NCBI GenBank assembly: GCA_017617635.1
Contig: JAFZVW010000035.1
Span: 1-64,000, forward strand
From: Bacteroidaceae bacterium
GTDB lineage: Bacteria > Bacteroidota > Bacteroidia > Bacteroidales > Bacteroidaceae
Length of the DNA: 64,000 nt
Direction of reading: 5' to 3'
A program made the translations under genes and the position numbers. Positions 33,028-42,512 of this stretch are shown one piece after another (positions within the stretch are counted from its first letter, which is position 1; each line of letters begins with the position of its first letter). The notes below the pieces were generated by a model, which worked only from the letters and a program-made list of their open reading frames with translations, was not told the origin of the DNA and ran no database searches.

Positions 33028-34335
33028 ATGCAGATTTCTGAATTGTATAGGTTGTATCAGGAGCATCCTGTGGTGGTAACTGACAGCCGTGAATGTGTAA
33101 ATGACAGTATGTTCTTCGCACTGAAAGGTGCTAACTTTGACGGTAACAGGTATGCCGCAGTTGCATTGGAAAATGGAGCGGCGGTTGCTGTCGTTGATGA
33201 TGAGGACTATGTTCCGGAGGGTGACGCACGTTATGTCCTGGTGAATAATGTGCTGGAGGCGTTGCAGGACCTTGCGGTTTTTCATCGTGAACAACTGAAG
33301 ATACCGGTGTTGCAGATTACGGGTACGAACGGCAAGACTACGACAAAGGAACTGGTAAGTGCAGTGCTTTCAAAGAAATTCAACACTTTGTATACCAAGG
33401 GCAATCTGAATAACCATATCGGGGTTCCGCTCACGTTGCTACGTATACGTCCTGAGCACGAGATTGCGGTAATTGAGACAGGTGCCAATCATCCGGGCGA
33501 AATTGAGTTCCTATGCAGGATGGTCAAGGCTGACTGTGGCTTGATTACAAACGTGGGACGTGCTCATCTGGAAGGGTTCGGCTCGTTTGAGGGGGTGAAG
33601 AAGACCAAGGGCGAGTTGTATGATGACCTGGTGGCCAGACACAAGTTCTGTTTCCTGAATATGATGGACTTGGACTTGATGGATATGGCGATTGAACGTA
33701 ATATACAGCAAAAGCCTTATGTGCAGGGTGTGGCTCTGACTGACGGAAAATCAGAAACATTCAATCCGTTCCTGAAGGTGCGTTGGCTGACTCCTTACGG
33801 AACAGCGGCTGATGTGCAGACGAGACTGATTGGCGATTATAACTTGCCGAATGTCCTGGCTGCAATTACCGTTGGGTTGCACTTCGGTGTGTCTATGGAT
33901 CAGATAAACGAGGCTTTGGAGCAATACAAGCCTAATAACAATCGCAGCGAATACCGTCGGACGGAGAAAAACGAACTGATAGTGGATGCTTACAATGCGA
34001 ATGCCAGCAGTATGGCTGTTGCGTTGGATAATTTCCATGCTATTCAGCATCCTGGAAAGATGGTTATCCTGGGGGAGATGCGAGAGATGGGGGCAGAGTC
34101 TGTGTCAGAGCACCAGAAAGTTGCAGACAGGCTTGCACAGATGAATCTGACAGAGGCATGGCTTGTTGGAAACGAGTTCGGCAAGTGCGATACATCCCGT
34201 GTAGGGAATGTCACATTGTTTGCCGATGTGGATGAGGTTAAGAAACGTCTTGCAGAATCAGGACTTTCGGGCAGGTTAATTCTGATAAAGGGCAGCAACG
34301 GCACAAGATTGTACCAGTTGCCGGATTTATTGTAG
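33028..34335 (+). CDS. murF: UDP-N-acetylmuramoyl-tripeptide--D-Ala-D-Ala ligase
   Basis: Adds D-Ala-D-Ala to the peptidoglycan precursor, using the product of ddl. 435 residues: the N-terminal substrate domain, the ATP loop ITGTNGKTTTKELV (about 97-110), ETGANHPGEIE (about 150-160), NVGRAHLEGFGS (about 176-187) and VDAYNANASSM (about 315-325). It is alone on the plus strand. Its last 9 bp overlap the end of menE, read the other way. Confidence 0.96.
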   Translation: MQISELYRLYQEHPVVVTDSRECVNDSMFFALKGANFDGNRYAAVALENGAAVAVVDDEDYVPEGDARYVLVNNVLEALQDLAVFHREQLKIPVLQITGTNGKTTTKELVSAVLSKKFNTLYTKGNLNNHIGVPLTLLRIRPEHEIAVIETGANHPGEIEFLCRMVKADCGLITNVGRAHLEGFGSFEGVKKTKGELYDDLVARHKFCFLNMMDLDLMDMAIERNIQQKPYVQGVALTDGKSETFNPFLKVRWLTPYGTAADVQTRLIGDYNLPNVLAAITVGLHFGVSMDQINEALEQYKPNNNRSEYRRTEKNELIVDAYNANASSMAVALDNFHAIQHPGKMVILGEMREMGAESVSEHQKVADRLAQMNLTEAWLVGNEFGKCDTSRVGNVTLFADVDEVKKRLAESGLSGRLILIKGSNGTRLYQLPDLL

Positions 34336-35253
34336 GGCTATTTCCATTGCCTTGGCTCTGTCGGGCTTTCCGGTTTCTGTCACAGGTAGCCTGTTGACTT
34401 GTTTTATCTGTTTTGGCAGCCAAAACGGGGGGACAACGAGCCTAAGTGCATGTTCGTCTATTTGTTTGGTGGTCAGATATACGACTACTTCGCCAAACTT
34501 GCGGTTTGGCTTGCTTGTTACCATGATGGTGTTGCCGAAGAATTTGCGCAGGACGGCCTCGACTTCCTCGATCTGGATTTTGATACCACCGCTGCAGATA
34601 ACATTGTCGATGCGGCCTTTGACTATAAAACCGCCTTCGTTATTGAATTCAACCACATCATTTGTGTGCAGGATGTCGGGATTAATGTGCGGGGCATTGA
34701 TAACCAGACATCCTCTTTCGTCTTGTGTCAGGCTGACACCGGGCAGGGGTTTGTAGTATTTTTCCTTTCCTGTCGGAGGTGCAGGGGAGATTCTTCTCAT
34801 TGCCACGTGGCTGAGCGTCTCGGTCATTCCGTATGTGCTCCAGATATTGTTTGGAAAAGTACTGAGTTCGTTTTCCAAATCCTGGTCAATTGCACCGCCG
34901 CCGATTATCAGATGCCTGATGCGGCTAAGGCGCTCGCGTTCCTTGGCAACCTGCAGCGTCTCGTATACCTGCAGTGGAACCATAGCGGCAAAATCAATGG
35001 TTTCATCGATATCTTTCAATGGATGTGCGGAGGGCTCACAGCGGATAAGGTTTAGCTTTCTTTCCTGAGCGCGTATCTCCATCATGCGTCCTGCAATGTA
35101 TTGCGTACTGAGGCATAGCAATGCTGTGTCACCTTTCTTCAGGCCCAGGAAATCGCATGTCATTCTGGCGCTTGCCAGCATCCGGTCGTATTCAACGGTA
35201 ATTTCCTTTGGCTGGCCTGTAGAACCGCTTGTATGTAGGATTTCAGTCTTCAA
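34327..35253 (-). CDS. menE: o-succinylbenzoate-CoA ligase, N-terminally short
   Basis: An ANL ligase of 308 residues that activates o-succinylbenzoate for menaquinone synthesis. The protein opens almost directly on the phosphate loop LHTSGSTGQPKE (6-17); STYGMTETLSHV, GRIDNVICSGGIKI and the catalytic lysine in TGKPDRAKA follow. The start is a TTG at 35253 inside the menC end; upstream in frame there are only 11 sense codons before a stop and no ATG or GTG. Other Bacteroidales MenE proteins, as I recall them, carry some tens of residues before this loop, so this one lacks them. Its place at the end of the men operon fixes the role. Confidence 0.88.
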   Translation of the reverse strand: MKTEILHTSGSTGQPKEITVEYDRMLASARMTCDFLGLKKGDTALLCLSTQYIAGRMMEIRAQERKLNLIRCEPSAHPLKDIDETIDFAAMVPLQVYETLQVAKERERLSRIRHLIIGGGAIDQDLENELSTFPNNIWSTYGMTETLSHVAMRRISPAPPTGKEKYYKPLPGVSLTQDERGCLVINAPHINPDILHTNDVVEFNNEGGFIVKGRIDNVICSGGIKIQIEEVEAVLRKFFGNTIMVTSKPNRKFGEVVVYLTTKQIDEHALRLVVPPFWLPKQIKQVNRLPVTETGKPDRAKAMEIALQ

Positions 35254-36277
35254 CTTTGCAACGCCATAGTTTTGAACCGCGCAGTTCTATGTCCATTTCG
35301 ATATTGTCCGTGAACAGTTGCCCAGTTCCCAGACCTTGTGCAAATGTAATGTTGGGACCATAGGCACGTGCTGTGAGAAGCGCAATGTTTCGCAGACCTA
35401 TATTACTTTCCAGGGCGCTGGTTATCCAGGATGAAATGCCGCGTTTCTGTGCTTCGCTAATCCATTCCAGTGTTCCAGTGATACCGCCATGCAATGTCGG
35501 CTTGAGCACTATATAATGTGGTTTGATGGTATCCAGCATCATTTTCTTCTGTTCAATATCATTGACGCCGATAAGTTCCTCGTCAAGGGCGATTGGCAGT
35601 ATGTTCTGTTGGCACAGTCCTGCCATTTCGTTCCAATGGTACTGGGGAATGGGTTGTTCTATGCTGTGTATGTCGTATTTTGCCAGTTCATGGAGCTTAT
35701 CCTTGACTATATCCATATCCAATCCAAGTCCTCCATTGGCATCAACGCGTATTTCCAGTGTGTCTTTGGTAAATCTGCTGCGTATTTTGTCGAGCAGGCG
35801 CATTTCTTCCTCCCACTTGATTGCGCCAATCTTGAATTTGATGCAACGATGCCCTGCCAGTATCTTTTTCTTGGCCTGAGCCAGCATCTGGTCATAATCG
35901 CCCATCCAGATCAGTCCGTTCGTAGGTATGCCAACCTCGCTCCTTGCAAACGGTGTGTCGTATAGCATGGGGTTCTGCTGGTAGTCATACAATGCAGATT
36001 CGAGCGCGAAAAGCAATGCCGGATATGGTCTGAGGTAATCATTGTAGTCTGTACTGTCCAGGGCTTCCTTGATAAGTCTTGCTACATCACTCATTCGTGT
36101 ATATGAATTACGGTCGCATGACAGATCGGGCAGGGGAGCGCATTCGCCCAGACCAATCTTATCCCCTTTTTCATCACGGATGGTAATAACAATACTGTCG
36201 TGGGTAGTGTATTCTCCACGCGAGGTTTTCGCCGGCTTTTTGAAATGCAGTGTCTTATGGGAAAGGGATATGTGCAT
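35243..36277 (-). CDS. menC: o-succinylbenzoate synthase
   Basis: An enolase-superfamily dehydratase making o-succinylbenzoate. Barrel motifs are KFKIG (about 154), RVDANGG (about 183), SIEQP (about 211), ALDEEL (about 237) and the base lysine in VLKPTLHGG. I start at the ATG at 36277 (344 residues), 11 bp after menB; a GTG at 36295 in frame overlaps the menB stop and could add six residues. Its end overlaps menE by 11 bp. Confidence 0.93.
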   Translation of the reverse strand: MHISLSHKTLHFKKPAKTSRGEYTTHDSIVITIRDEKGDKIGLGECAPLPDLSCDRNSYTRMSDVARLIKEALDSTDYNDYLRPYPALLFALESALYDYQQNPMLYDTPFARSEVGIPTNGLIWMGDYDQMLAQAKKKILAGHRCIKFKIGAIKWEEEMRLLDKIRSRFTKDTLEIRVDANGGLGLDMDIVKDKLHELAKYDIHSIEQPIPQYHWNEMAGLCQQNILPIALDEELIGVNDIEQKKMMLDTIKPHYIVLKPTLHGGITGTLEWISEAQKRGISSWITSALESNIGLRNIALLTARAYGPNITFAQGLGTGQLFTDNIEMDIELRGSKLWRCKVED

Positions 36278-36288
36278 TGCTGTAGTCT

Positions 36289-37128
36289 CTACCACTGTGG
36301 TTTCCTTTTTTCCAGGAATGCCTTGCCGCCTTCCTGTGCTTCATCGCAGAAATAATAGAGCATTGTGGCGTCTCCCGCCAATTCCTGTATCCCTGCCTGT
36401 CCGTCGAGTTCGGCATTAAGGCCTCGCTTGATCATACGTATTGCCAGTGGTGAGTGTTGCATGATTTGCTGAGCCCATTCTATGGTAGTGTCTTCGAGTA
36501 TGTCGTGCGGAACGACCTTGTTTACCATTCCCATTTTCTCTGCCTCGTCGGCTGTGTACAGGCGGCACATATACCATATCTCACGTGCTTTTTTCTGACC
36601 GACGATGCGAGCCAGATAGCTTGAGCCGAATCCTGCATCAAAACTGCCGACCTTTGGGCCTGTCTGTCCGAACTTAGCATTATCAGCTGCTATCGTCAGG
36701 TCGCATACTATATGCAGTACGTGGCCACCGCCTACGGCAAAGCCATTGACCATGGCAATTACGGGTTTAGGTATAGAGCGTATCTGTTTCTGTACATCCA
36801 GTACGCTAAGGCGCGGAATTCCGTTCTCGTCTATATATCCTCCACGTCCCTTGACGTTCATGTCACCACCTGAGCAGAAGGCGTTTGTAGCCATCCATTC
36901 TTCTTCGGTCTGTCCTTCCTTTCGTGGTGAATCGGCACCTGTAAGAATAATGACGCGTATGTGCCCTGCTTCGTTGCACCAGCGCATTGCATCTGACATT
37001 TCGCTTGTAGTCAGTGGTGTGAAGGCATTGCGGACATGAGGGCGGTTAATGGTGATTCGTGCAATTCCCTTCCATTCGTCCAACAGGATTTCGTGGTATT
37101 GCTTTACTTGTTTCCAGTCTCGGCACAT
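36289..37128 (-). CDS. menB: 1,4-dihydroxy-2-naphthoyl-CoA synthase
   Basis: A crotonase-fold enzyme that closes the naphthoquinone ring. The 279 residues include [16 protein letters not shown] (about 25-40), [12 protein letters not shown] (about 83-94), [12 protein letters not shown] (oxyanion loop, about 128-139), [20 protein letters not shown] and the C-terminal FLEKRKPQW, which is the MenB signature. It lies 4 bp after menD. Confidence 0.96.
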   Translation of the reverse strand: MCRDWKQVKQYHEILLDEWKGIARITINRPHVRNAFTPLTTSEMSDAMRWCNEAGHIRVIILTGADSPRKEGQTEEEWMATNAFCSGGDMNVKGRGGYIDENGIPRLSVLDVQKQIRSIPKPVIAMVNGFAVGGGHVLHIVCDLTIAADNAKFGQTGPKVGSFDAGFGSSYLARIVGQKKAREIWYMCRLYTADEAEKMGMVNKVVPHDILEDTTIEWAQQIMQHSPLAIRMIKRGLNAELDGQAGIQELAGDATMLYYFCDEAQEGGKAFLEKRKPQW

Positions 37129-37132
37129 AAGT

Positions 37133-38614
37133 TTATTCGTTTATTTCTAATATTACTGTGTTTGTGCTTGCGATAAAATCGTGGATTTCAGTTTCTCCGT
37201 TCAGGTATCTTATTCCGTATTCCTCAGCTACGGCCTTGGCATTGGTATGATGTTTGCCCTGAATGAACCTGCGGCTGCAGTTATCGTCCGGTAATGGCAA
37301 GGTATCGAAGATTGCTCCACCTCCGTTGTTTATCAGCATGATGTGCAGGTTTGCGGGGAGATTTGTATTCCATAGTGCATTCTGATCGTAGAAGAAGGAC
37401 AGGTCTCCGATTACGAGAAAGACTGGTTTGTCCGGATTTGCAGCGGCATATCCAACGGCTGTGCTCATGCTGCCTTCGATGCCGTTAATGCCCCGGTTGC
37501 AACAAACGGTTGCAGATACATGTGACAGTTGTGCTGTACGTACGGAAGTACTGTTTGCGAGATGTACGATGGCATTTGCAGGAAGTTTTCGGAACAGTTG
37601 GTCTAATACCCTTGACGGGGTTGCTTCCTTTGTCGGGAGTTTGATGGATGCACCTAACACTGGAGCCATACTGAAGAAATCCTGTACAGTTGACTCTATT
37701 GCCAGGGTTTGGCAGCAGAAGAGGTCTGCAATGCGGCCATCCTCGCTTATATGCCAGTGTTGTCGTGGCGGATTCCTGCGCATCCATTCCTTCATTCGCT
37801 TATCAGTCAGATGGCCTCCAATGGTGATTACGATATCCAGTGGCGCCATTCTGTCCCAGTCAATGGTATATGAGTTGATGTAATCTGTTGGATTAAGGTT
37901 GCTTAGGTTCTCGGCAACTATTGTCATACCCGGTTTTGTGGTATCCAGAGTATTTGCAATACTTGCGGGCAACTGACCGACCAGAAGTATGGAACGCTTG
38001 CATGACTTGGCTTTTTCCAGTAGAATTCCCCTATTGTCGTATATGCCTGCTATGCGTTCAATCTTCCGGACTTCGGGCAATTGTTCAGTATCGAAATCGT
38101 ATATTGGCTCACAGACAGGGATGTTGATGTGTACTGGTTTGTATGTCCTGTGTGTGCACTCGAGTATTGTTTCGTTTATCAGCCGGTTGGTATGCCACGG
38201 ATTTTTGTTCCCTTGCGGGAGGGTTACTGATGGAACCATTGGTCCGAGTGCTCCTTGCTGAACCATGGTTTGTCCGTCCATCTGCCCAATCCATTCGGCT
38301 GGTCGGTCGGCTGAGATGAATATCACGGGGATTTCCTGATAGTATGCCTCGCAGGCTGCCGGATAGAGATTGGCCAAGGCGCTGCCGCTAGTAACAATTA
38401 TTGCAGACGGCTTTCCTGTTGCCTGTGCAAGGCCTATGGCATAGAAACCGGCACTGCGTTCGTCTGTCAGTTGATGGCAGTTGAATTTCCCGCAGTTGAG
38501 TGCGCTATGTACAATTCCGGCATTTCTGCTTCCAGGACACAGAACCAGTTCCCTTATGCCGTGAGCATCGAGAAGTGCGAGTAATTCCAAGGTGTTCCTG
38601 TCTGATGAGAGCAT
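37133..38614 (-). CDS. menD: SEPHCHC synthase MenD
   Basis: A thiamine-diphosphate enzyme joining isochorismate and 2-oxoglutarate. At 493 residues it is shorter than the roughly 555 of E. coli MenD. It starts in the normal place ([12 protein letters not shown] near 22-33), keeps the catalytic-type glutamate in [32 protein letters not shown], and the cofactor region [14 protein letters not shown] to [15 protein letters not shown]. The loss is in the middle domain. It needs ThDP, which the thiamine locus in this window could help supply. It begins 7 bp after menF. Confidence 0.94.
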   Translation of the reverse strand: MLSSDRNTLELLALLDAHGIRELVLCPGSRNAGIVHSALNCGKFNCHQLTDERSAGFYAIGLAQATGKPSAIIVTSGSALANLYPAACEAYYQEIPVIFISADRPAEWIGQMDGQTMVQQGALGPMVPSVTLPQGNKNPWHTNRLINETILECTHRTYKPVHINIPVCEPIYDFDTEQLPEVRKIERIAGIYDNRGILLEKAKSCKRSILLVGQLPASIANTLDTTKPGMTIVAENLSNLNPTDYINSYTIDWDRMAPLDIVITIGGHLTDKRMKEWMRRNPPRQHWHISEDGRIADLFCCQTLAIESTVQDFFSMAPVLGASIKLPTKEATPSRVLDQLFRKLPANAIVHLANSTSVRTAQLSHVSATVCCNRGINGIEGSMSTAVGYAAANPDKPVFLVIGDLSFFYDQNALWNTNLPANLHIMLINNGGGAIFDTLPLPDDNCSRRFIQGKHHTNAKAVAEEYGIRYLNGETEIHDFIASTNTVILEINE

Positions 38615-38621
38615 ATAATTG

Positions 38622-39701
38622 TCAACGTATTTTCTTCAGTGTTTCCAGCTTGCGCTTAACTTCCATCCTTTCTTCGCGGAAATTGCTGTCGTATGTAAGG
38701 CCACCGCCGGCAAAGAATAATGCTTTCCCGCCTGAACGTATGTTTGCGCATCGGATATTTACGTAAAGGTTGGTTTCGCCTCGCAGATTTATAGGTCCTA
38801 AAAATCCTGTGTAATACAGCCTGCGGTTACGTTCGAAAAGCCGTATGAAATGCCAAGCTTCGTCTTTGGGCAAGCCGCATACTGCTGGCGTCGGGTGAAG
38901 AAGGCGTGCGATGTGGTAGGATGAAATCTGGCGTTGCAGGTGGAAGGTAAAGTCTGTGCGAAGATGTGACAGAGTGCCTGATTGGACGGTATACGGGCCT
39001 TCGCGCAGGATTCGTGCTCCCATTCCCTGCAGTTGTCCTTCTATGTAGTCGGTGACCAGTTCCTGTTCGTGCATATTTTTGGGTGACCATTCGGTTCTCC
39101 AGCATTCCATTGTACCGGCAAGGGCCATTGTGTGCCATTTGTTGCCGTATCCCTCAAGCAGAAGTTCGGGCGAGCATCCTATCCAGCGGCCGGCCTTTCT
39201 GGTATAGACAAGCGATACCATTGAGCCGGGATAATCTTTAATCGCCTTTATGAAAACATGATCTTCGTGACCTGCACCGGGCCATTCGGACAATTCGGAA
39301 TAGGAGAGGACAAGTTTTTGGTAATTTTCCTTGTCCAACTGATATTTGAAAGTGCGGTATGCTACTTTGTAAGTGTTGCTCTTGTCTATGTCTGTTTCCT
39401 TACGTACCAATGGAATGTTGGCAAGTGAAACCCTGCGATGCGGCAAATCGCAGGTGAACTGTCTGATGAGTTCCCATCCGCGCACTGCCACGTCGGGACG
39501 AATCAGCAGGGTCGGAGTCGTTTCGGTTTCGGCAAAGGGTGCAAAAATAAATCCCTCGGGCTCCTCCGTGCCCTGTACGACAGATGCCTCGCCTTCCAGT
39601 TGCAGTACCAGATAAGGTTCCTGCTCGTTAGGAAAACGGTATATGGCAAAATCCAGGCCACTATCCAGAAGACAACGTATTATGGCGGCGTGTCCGTTCA
39701 T
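38622..39701 (-). CDS. menF: isochorismate synthase MenF
   Basis: A chorismate-binding enzyme of 359 residues that converts chorismate to isochorismate. Typical motifs are GCSPELLLE (about 174-182), LAGTMECWRTEW (about 193-204), HEQELVTDYIEGQL (about 211-224), LHPTPAVCGLPKDEAW (about 268-283) and FAGGGLTYDSNFREE near the C terminus. It is the first men gene and overlaps the MscS-type channel gene by 4 bp, so the channel and the pathway share a transcript. Confidence 0.94.
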   Translation of the reverse strand: MNGHAAIIRCLLDSGLDFAIYRFPNEQEPYLVLQLEGEASVVQGTEEPEGFIFAPFAETETTPTLLIRPDVAVRGWELIRQFTCDLPHRRVSLANIPLVRKETDIDKSNTYKVAYRTFKYQLDKENYQKLVLSYSELSEWPGAGHEDHVFIKAIKDYPGSMVSLVYTRKAGRWIGCSPELLLEGYGNKWHTMALAGTMECWRTEWSPKNMHEQELVTDYIEGQLQGMGARILREGPYTVQSGTLSHLRTDFTFHLQRQISSYHIARLLHPTPAVCGLPKDEAWHFIRLFERNRRLYYTGFLGPINLRGETNLYVNIRCANIRSGGKALFFAGGGLTYDSNFREERMEVKRKLETLKKIR

Positions 39702-42355
39702 TTAGGCATGGTCTTGATATTCAGGTCACGCTGCGGGAAAGGAATCTCGATGCCAGCCCGGTTCAGTGCATTGTATACGACTTCCTCCCAGTGCGGTTTG
39801 AGCCATCCTAATTCCTGAACACGGCTCCATGCGCAGACATACAGGTTGACGCTGCTGTCTCCAAAACCGGCAAATCGTACAGTTACCTTCTTACAGGGAT
39901 CCAGGAGGGGAGCGTCATCTTCGTTACGCTTGTTGCCGAATTGGTCCAGGTTGCGTGCGCTATCCTCGGTCATCGCACTTATGACGGCATTCCTTACATC
40001 GTCTATATTTGTGCCATAGGACACGCCGACAGATATCTTGACCAGCTGATAATCGTCTGTCTGGGTCAGGTTCTTGAAGTTTTTGGTAAACAAGGCGCTG
40101 TTAAGTATGGCAATAACACAGCCGTCCAGGGTGTCAATCATGGTGCTCTGGTATGTTATGCGTTCCACACGGCCGGTAATGCCGTCACATTCGATATAGT
40201 CTCCTACACGTACGCGCCCGGTCATGAGCGAGATTCCGTAGAAGAAGTTCTCAAGAAGGTCTTTCATGGCAAAACCCATACCGGTTGCAAGACCTGCGGT
40301 GATTACGGATATTCCGGATCGTGGAACTTTAAGTACGACAAGCGAGATGATGACAAACAGTCCCCATGACAGAATTGCAATCAGATTGCGTGCCAGTGTG
40401 AAATTGATGCTGTCTTCGTCGTCAGTGGTTTTCAGACGGAAATGTATGTAGGCACTGCGCAGTGTGTAGTTGGTCCAGCGGAAGATAAAGAACAGGGCCG
40501 TGACTATGCATAATTTGAAGATGGATATCTGGATAAGACCATCAACGTCTACAAAGTTGTGAGTGAAAATGTTGCGGCAGATGGCAGTCATGTTAAAAGT
40601 GGCAGCTGCCCAGTAGAAACTCCACAATACACTGATGCAGGCCAGGATAGGTACAAGGCAGAAGTTTGCAAGGTCATACAGCCAGGTTTGGCTGATGTAC
40701 TTGCCTTTGGCCATGTTTTTCTTGATTATGGCTTTCTCGCGGGTAACATCCAGTCCTTGTTTGATGTGTTCCTTCAGTTCCGGTGACAGGCGTAGCATGA
40801 AATGTCCTTCCTCGTACTTTTTAAGCAGAACATGTATGCAGGTTATAGTCATTATTGCTGCCAGTTGGAACATCCACCACAAAATAACCTGTACTGACAT
40901 AAGCGAGAATCCTGTCCATGTCATTATCGTAGTGGTGACCATCATCACTGTGGTAAGTAAAGAATATACCATATCCAGCATTGGCAGGTATTTTCTGTGG
41001 CGTGACGATACTATGGTCTGCCATATGCACAATGCTAAAAGTACAGGAGGGAATACTATATTGATAATTGGATTGGGCAGAAGTACGATGCGGAACATAA
41101 TAACACAGAAGGCAAGAACAATCAGCGGAGTATATATCTTTGCCGCGTGCAGCATCTGCTCGCCCTTCAGGCGTACATACAGAGACAGGAATATCGCTTC
41201 AAGCAGCCATGCAGTATTTATCATCATTTCGGTTCCCATTTGTATGATGCCCCGGTCAATGGTCGACCTGACAATCATGACTGCAATACCGAATACGGCA
41301 ATGCCTATGACGTTTGTCAGCATGTGAAGTTTCAACTTGTAATTCTTACCGCGCCAGCGCTTGGGAACCAGCAGGCGCAATATTCCGTACGTAAGCAGCC
41401 AGGCTCCGCCGAGATATATTATCAGGAAAAGGCTTACGAACAGGACCGGTGCCCCACGCCATTCGCTGTAGCTGACATCTTTTCCTTCGAATGGGCGGTA
41501 TTTGTTAGTGTAGGACATCTTTGCCTGCATCATATAGCGTGGCAAACCGGACAGTACCTTGAAGTAGTTGTCGCTGCCATTGCGGAAGATGTTGTCCTGA
41601 AGCATCAGGTAACGGCGTTTTGCAAACTTGTTAAGATTGCTGACTTTCTCCTGTACCGAGGCGTAATATATACTTTCGTTTTCCAGTGTTTCCATAAAAC
41701 GGTGCATATTCTCACGTATAATCTCGGCATACTTGAGACACTCTGCACGGTCTTCCAGTTGCTGGCCTGTCAGGTAAAGCGGCTCCTTGCTAATATCTGA
41801 GGCGTTTTCTTCCCTAGCGTTATTGTGGCTTGTATGCATGGAAACGGAATCATGGGCAACCACAGCTTCGCCCAGAGAATCAATCACACTCAACAACAGA
41901 CTATCCACTTCGGTCAGTTCTTCCTTGTGTTCTTCTTCGACAGGAGGCATAGCCTTCAGTGATGCAATCAATGCGTCCAGGCGCTCCAATTCGCGCTTTA
42001 GGCGCAGGATAATCTTGTCGTAAGGCAGCATTTTGCCATTGCGGTCATTAAGCCTGTGGTATAGGTCGGTCGCATGTTGGCAGGCGTATGCCATGTCAAA
42101 TGTGTTGTCCTGATTCTGCGAATACAGCATCAGTCCTATCTGTTCGCACTGTGTCATATAGCCCACCAGTTCCTCGTGCTGCTGTGCTCCCTGTTGCTCC
42201 CAGCGTTGCATCAGCATCTGTTGCTGGCGGTAATTCATTTCCAGCTCGGCACGCAACACTCCAAGCGTACGCGCCAGATTTTTTTCCTTGAGTACCGAAC
42301 CGGCAGGCAATGTCACCAGTATGAAGGCAACAAGTACCAGAATAAGTTTTTTCAT
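39698..42355 (-). CDS. large MscS-family mechanosensitive channel
   Basis: An 885-residue inner-membrane channel. A signal peptide (1-20) precedes a periplasmic helical, coiled-coil-prone region at about 25-285. Many membrane helices follow from about 305, then the MscS core: pore helix SVITAGLATGMGFAMKDLLE (about 700-719), GRVRVGDYIECDGITGRVE and a beta/vestibule domain up to the end. The layout resembles MscK/YbdG-like large MscS proteins that release solutes on osmotic downshift. It has its own -7 box, overlaps menF by 4 bp, and is divergent from leuA. Confidence 0.9.
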   Translation of the reverse strand: MKKLILVLVAFILVTLPAGSVLKEKNLARTLGVLRAELEMNYRQQQMLMQRWEQQGAQQHEELVGYMTQCEQIGLMLYSQNQDNTFDMAYACQHATDLYHRLNDRNGKMLPYDKIILRLKRELERLDALIASLKAMPPVEEEHKEELTEVDSLLLSVIDSLGEAVVAHDSVSMHTSHNNAREENASDISKEPLYLTGQQLEDRAECLKYAEIIRENMHRFMETLENESIYYASVQEKVSNLNKFAKRRYLMLQDNIFRNGSDNYFKVLSGLPRYMMQAKMSYTNKYRPFEGKDVSYSEWRGAPVLFVSLFLIIYLGGAWLLTYGILRLLVPKRWRGKNYKLKLHMLTNVIGIAVFGIAVMIVRSTIDRGIIQMGTEMMINTAWLLEAIFLSLYVRLKGEQMLHAAKIYTPLIVLAFCVIMFRIVLLPNPIINIVFPPVLLALCIWQTIVSSRHRKYLPMLDMVYSLLTTVMMVTTTIMTWTGFSLMSVQVILWWMFQLAAIMTITCIHVLLKKYEEGHFMLRLSPELKEHIKQGLDVTREKAIIKKNMAKGKYISQTWLYDLANFCLVPILACISVLWSFYWAAATFNMTAICRNIFTHNFVDVDGLIQISIFKLCIVTALFFIFRWTNYTLRSAYIHFRLKTTDDEDSINFTLARNLIAILSWGLFVIISLVVLKVPRSGISVITAGLATGMGFAMKDLLENFFYGISLMTGRVRVGDYIECDGITGRVERITYQSTMIDTLDGCVIAILNSALFTKNFKNLTQTDDYQLVKISVGVSYGTNIDDVRNAVISAMTEDSARNLDQFGNKRNEDDAPLLDPCKKVTVRFAGFGDSSVNLYVCAWSRVQELGWLKPHWEEVVYNALNRAGIEIPFPQRDLNIKTMPK

Positions 42356-42382
42356 TATCCCATTTCGTTTATATTCCAGTTA

Positions 42383-42390
42383 CAAAGATA
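42383..42390 (-). promoter_or_regulatory. -7 box for the mscS-men operon
   Basis: TATCTTTG on the minus strand, 27 nt before the channel start. No good -33 at standard spacing. Confidence 0.55.
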
Positions 42391-42476
42391 TGGATTATAT
42401 ATTTAATAAGGACTTTCTATAGCGTATTTTTTACTTTTTTGCAAGGATAACATCACAGATAATGATTATTTTTTCC

Positions 42477-42484
42477 TACCTTTG
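42477..42484 (+). promoter_or_regulatory. -7 box for the leu operon
   Basis: TACCTTTG, 28 nt before the leuA ATG. The -33 match is poor. No leader peptide or T-box is visible in the 157-bp divergent gap. Confidence 0.55.
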
Positions 42485-42512
42485 CGCGCAAAATGCAATT
42501 ATAACGGATATT

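Noticed and set aside
34327..34335. murF/menE tail overlap as a frameshift artefact
   Set aside because: Both proteins end in family-like sequence; a 9-bp convergent overlap is compatible with both being intact.
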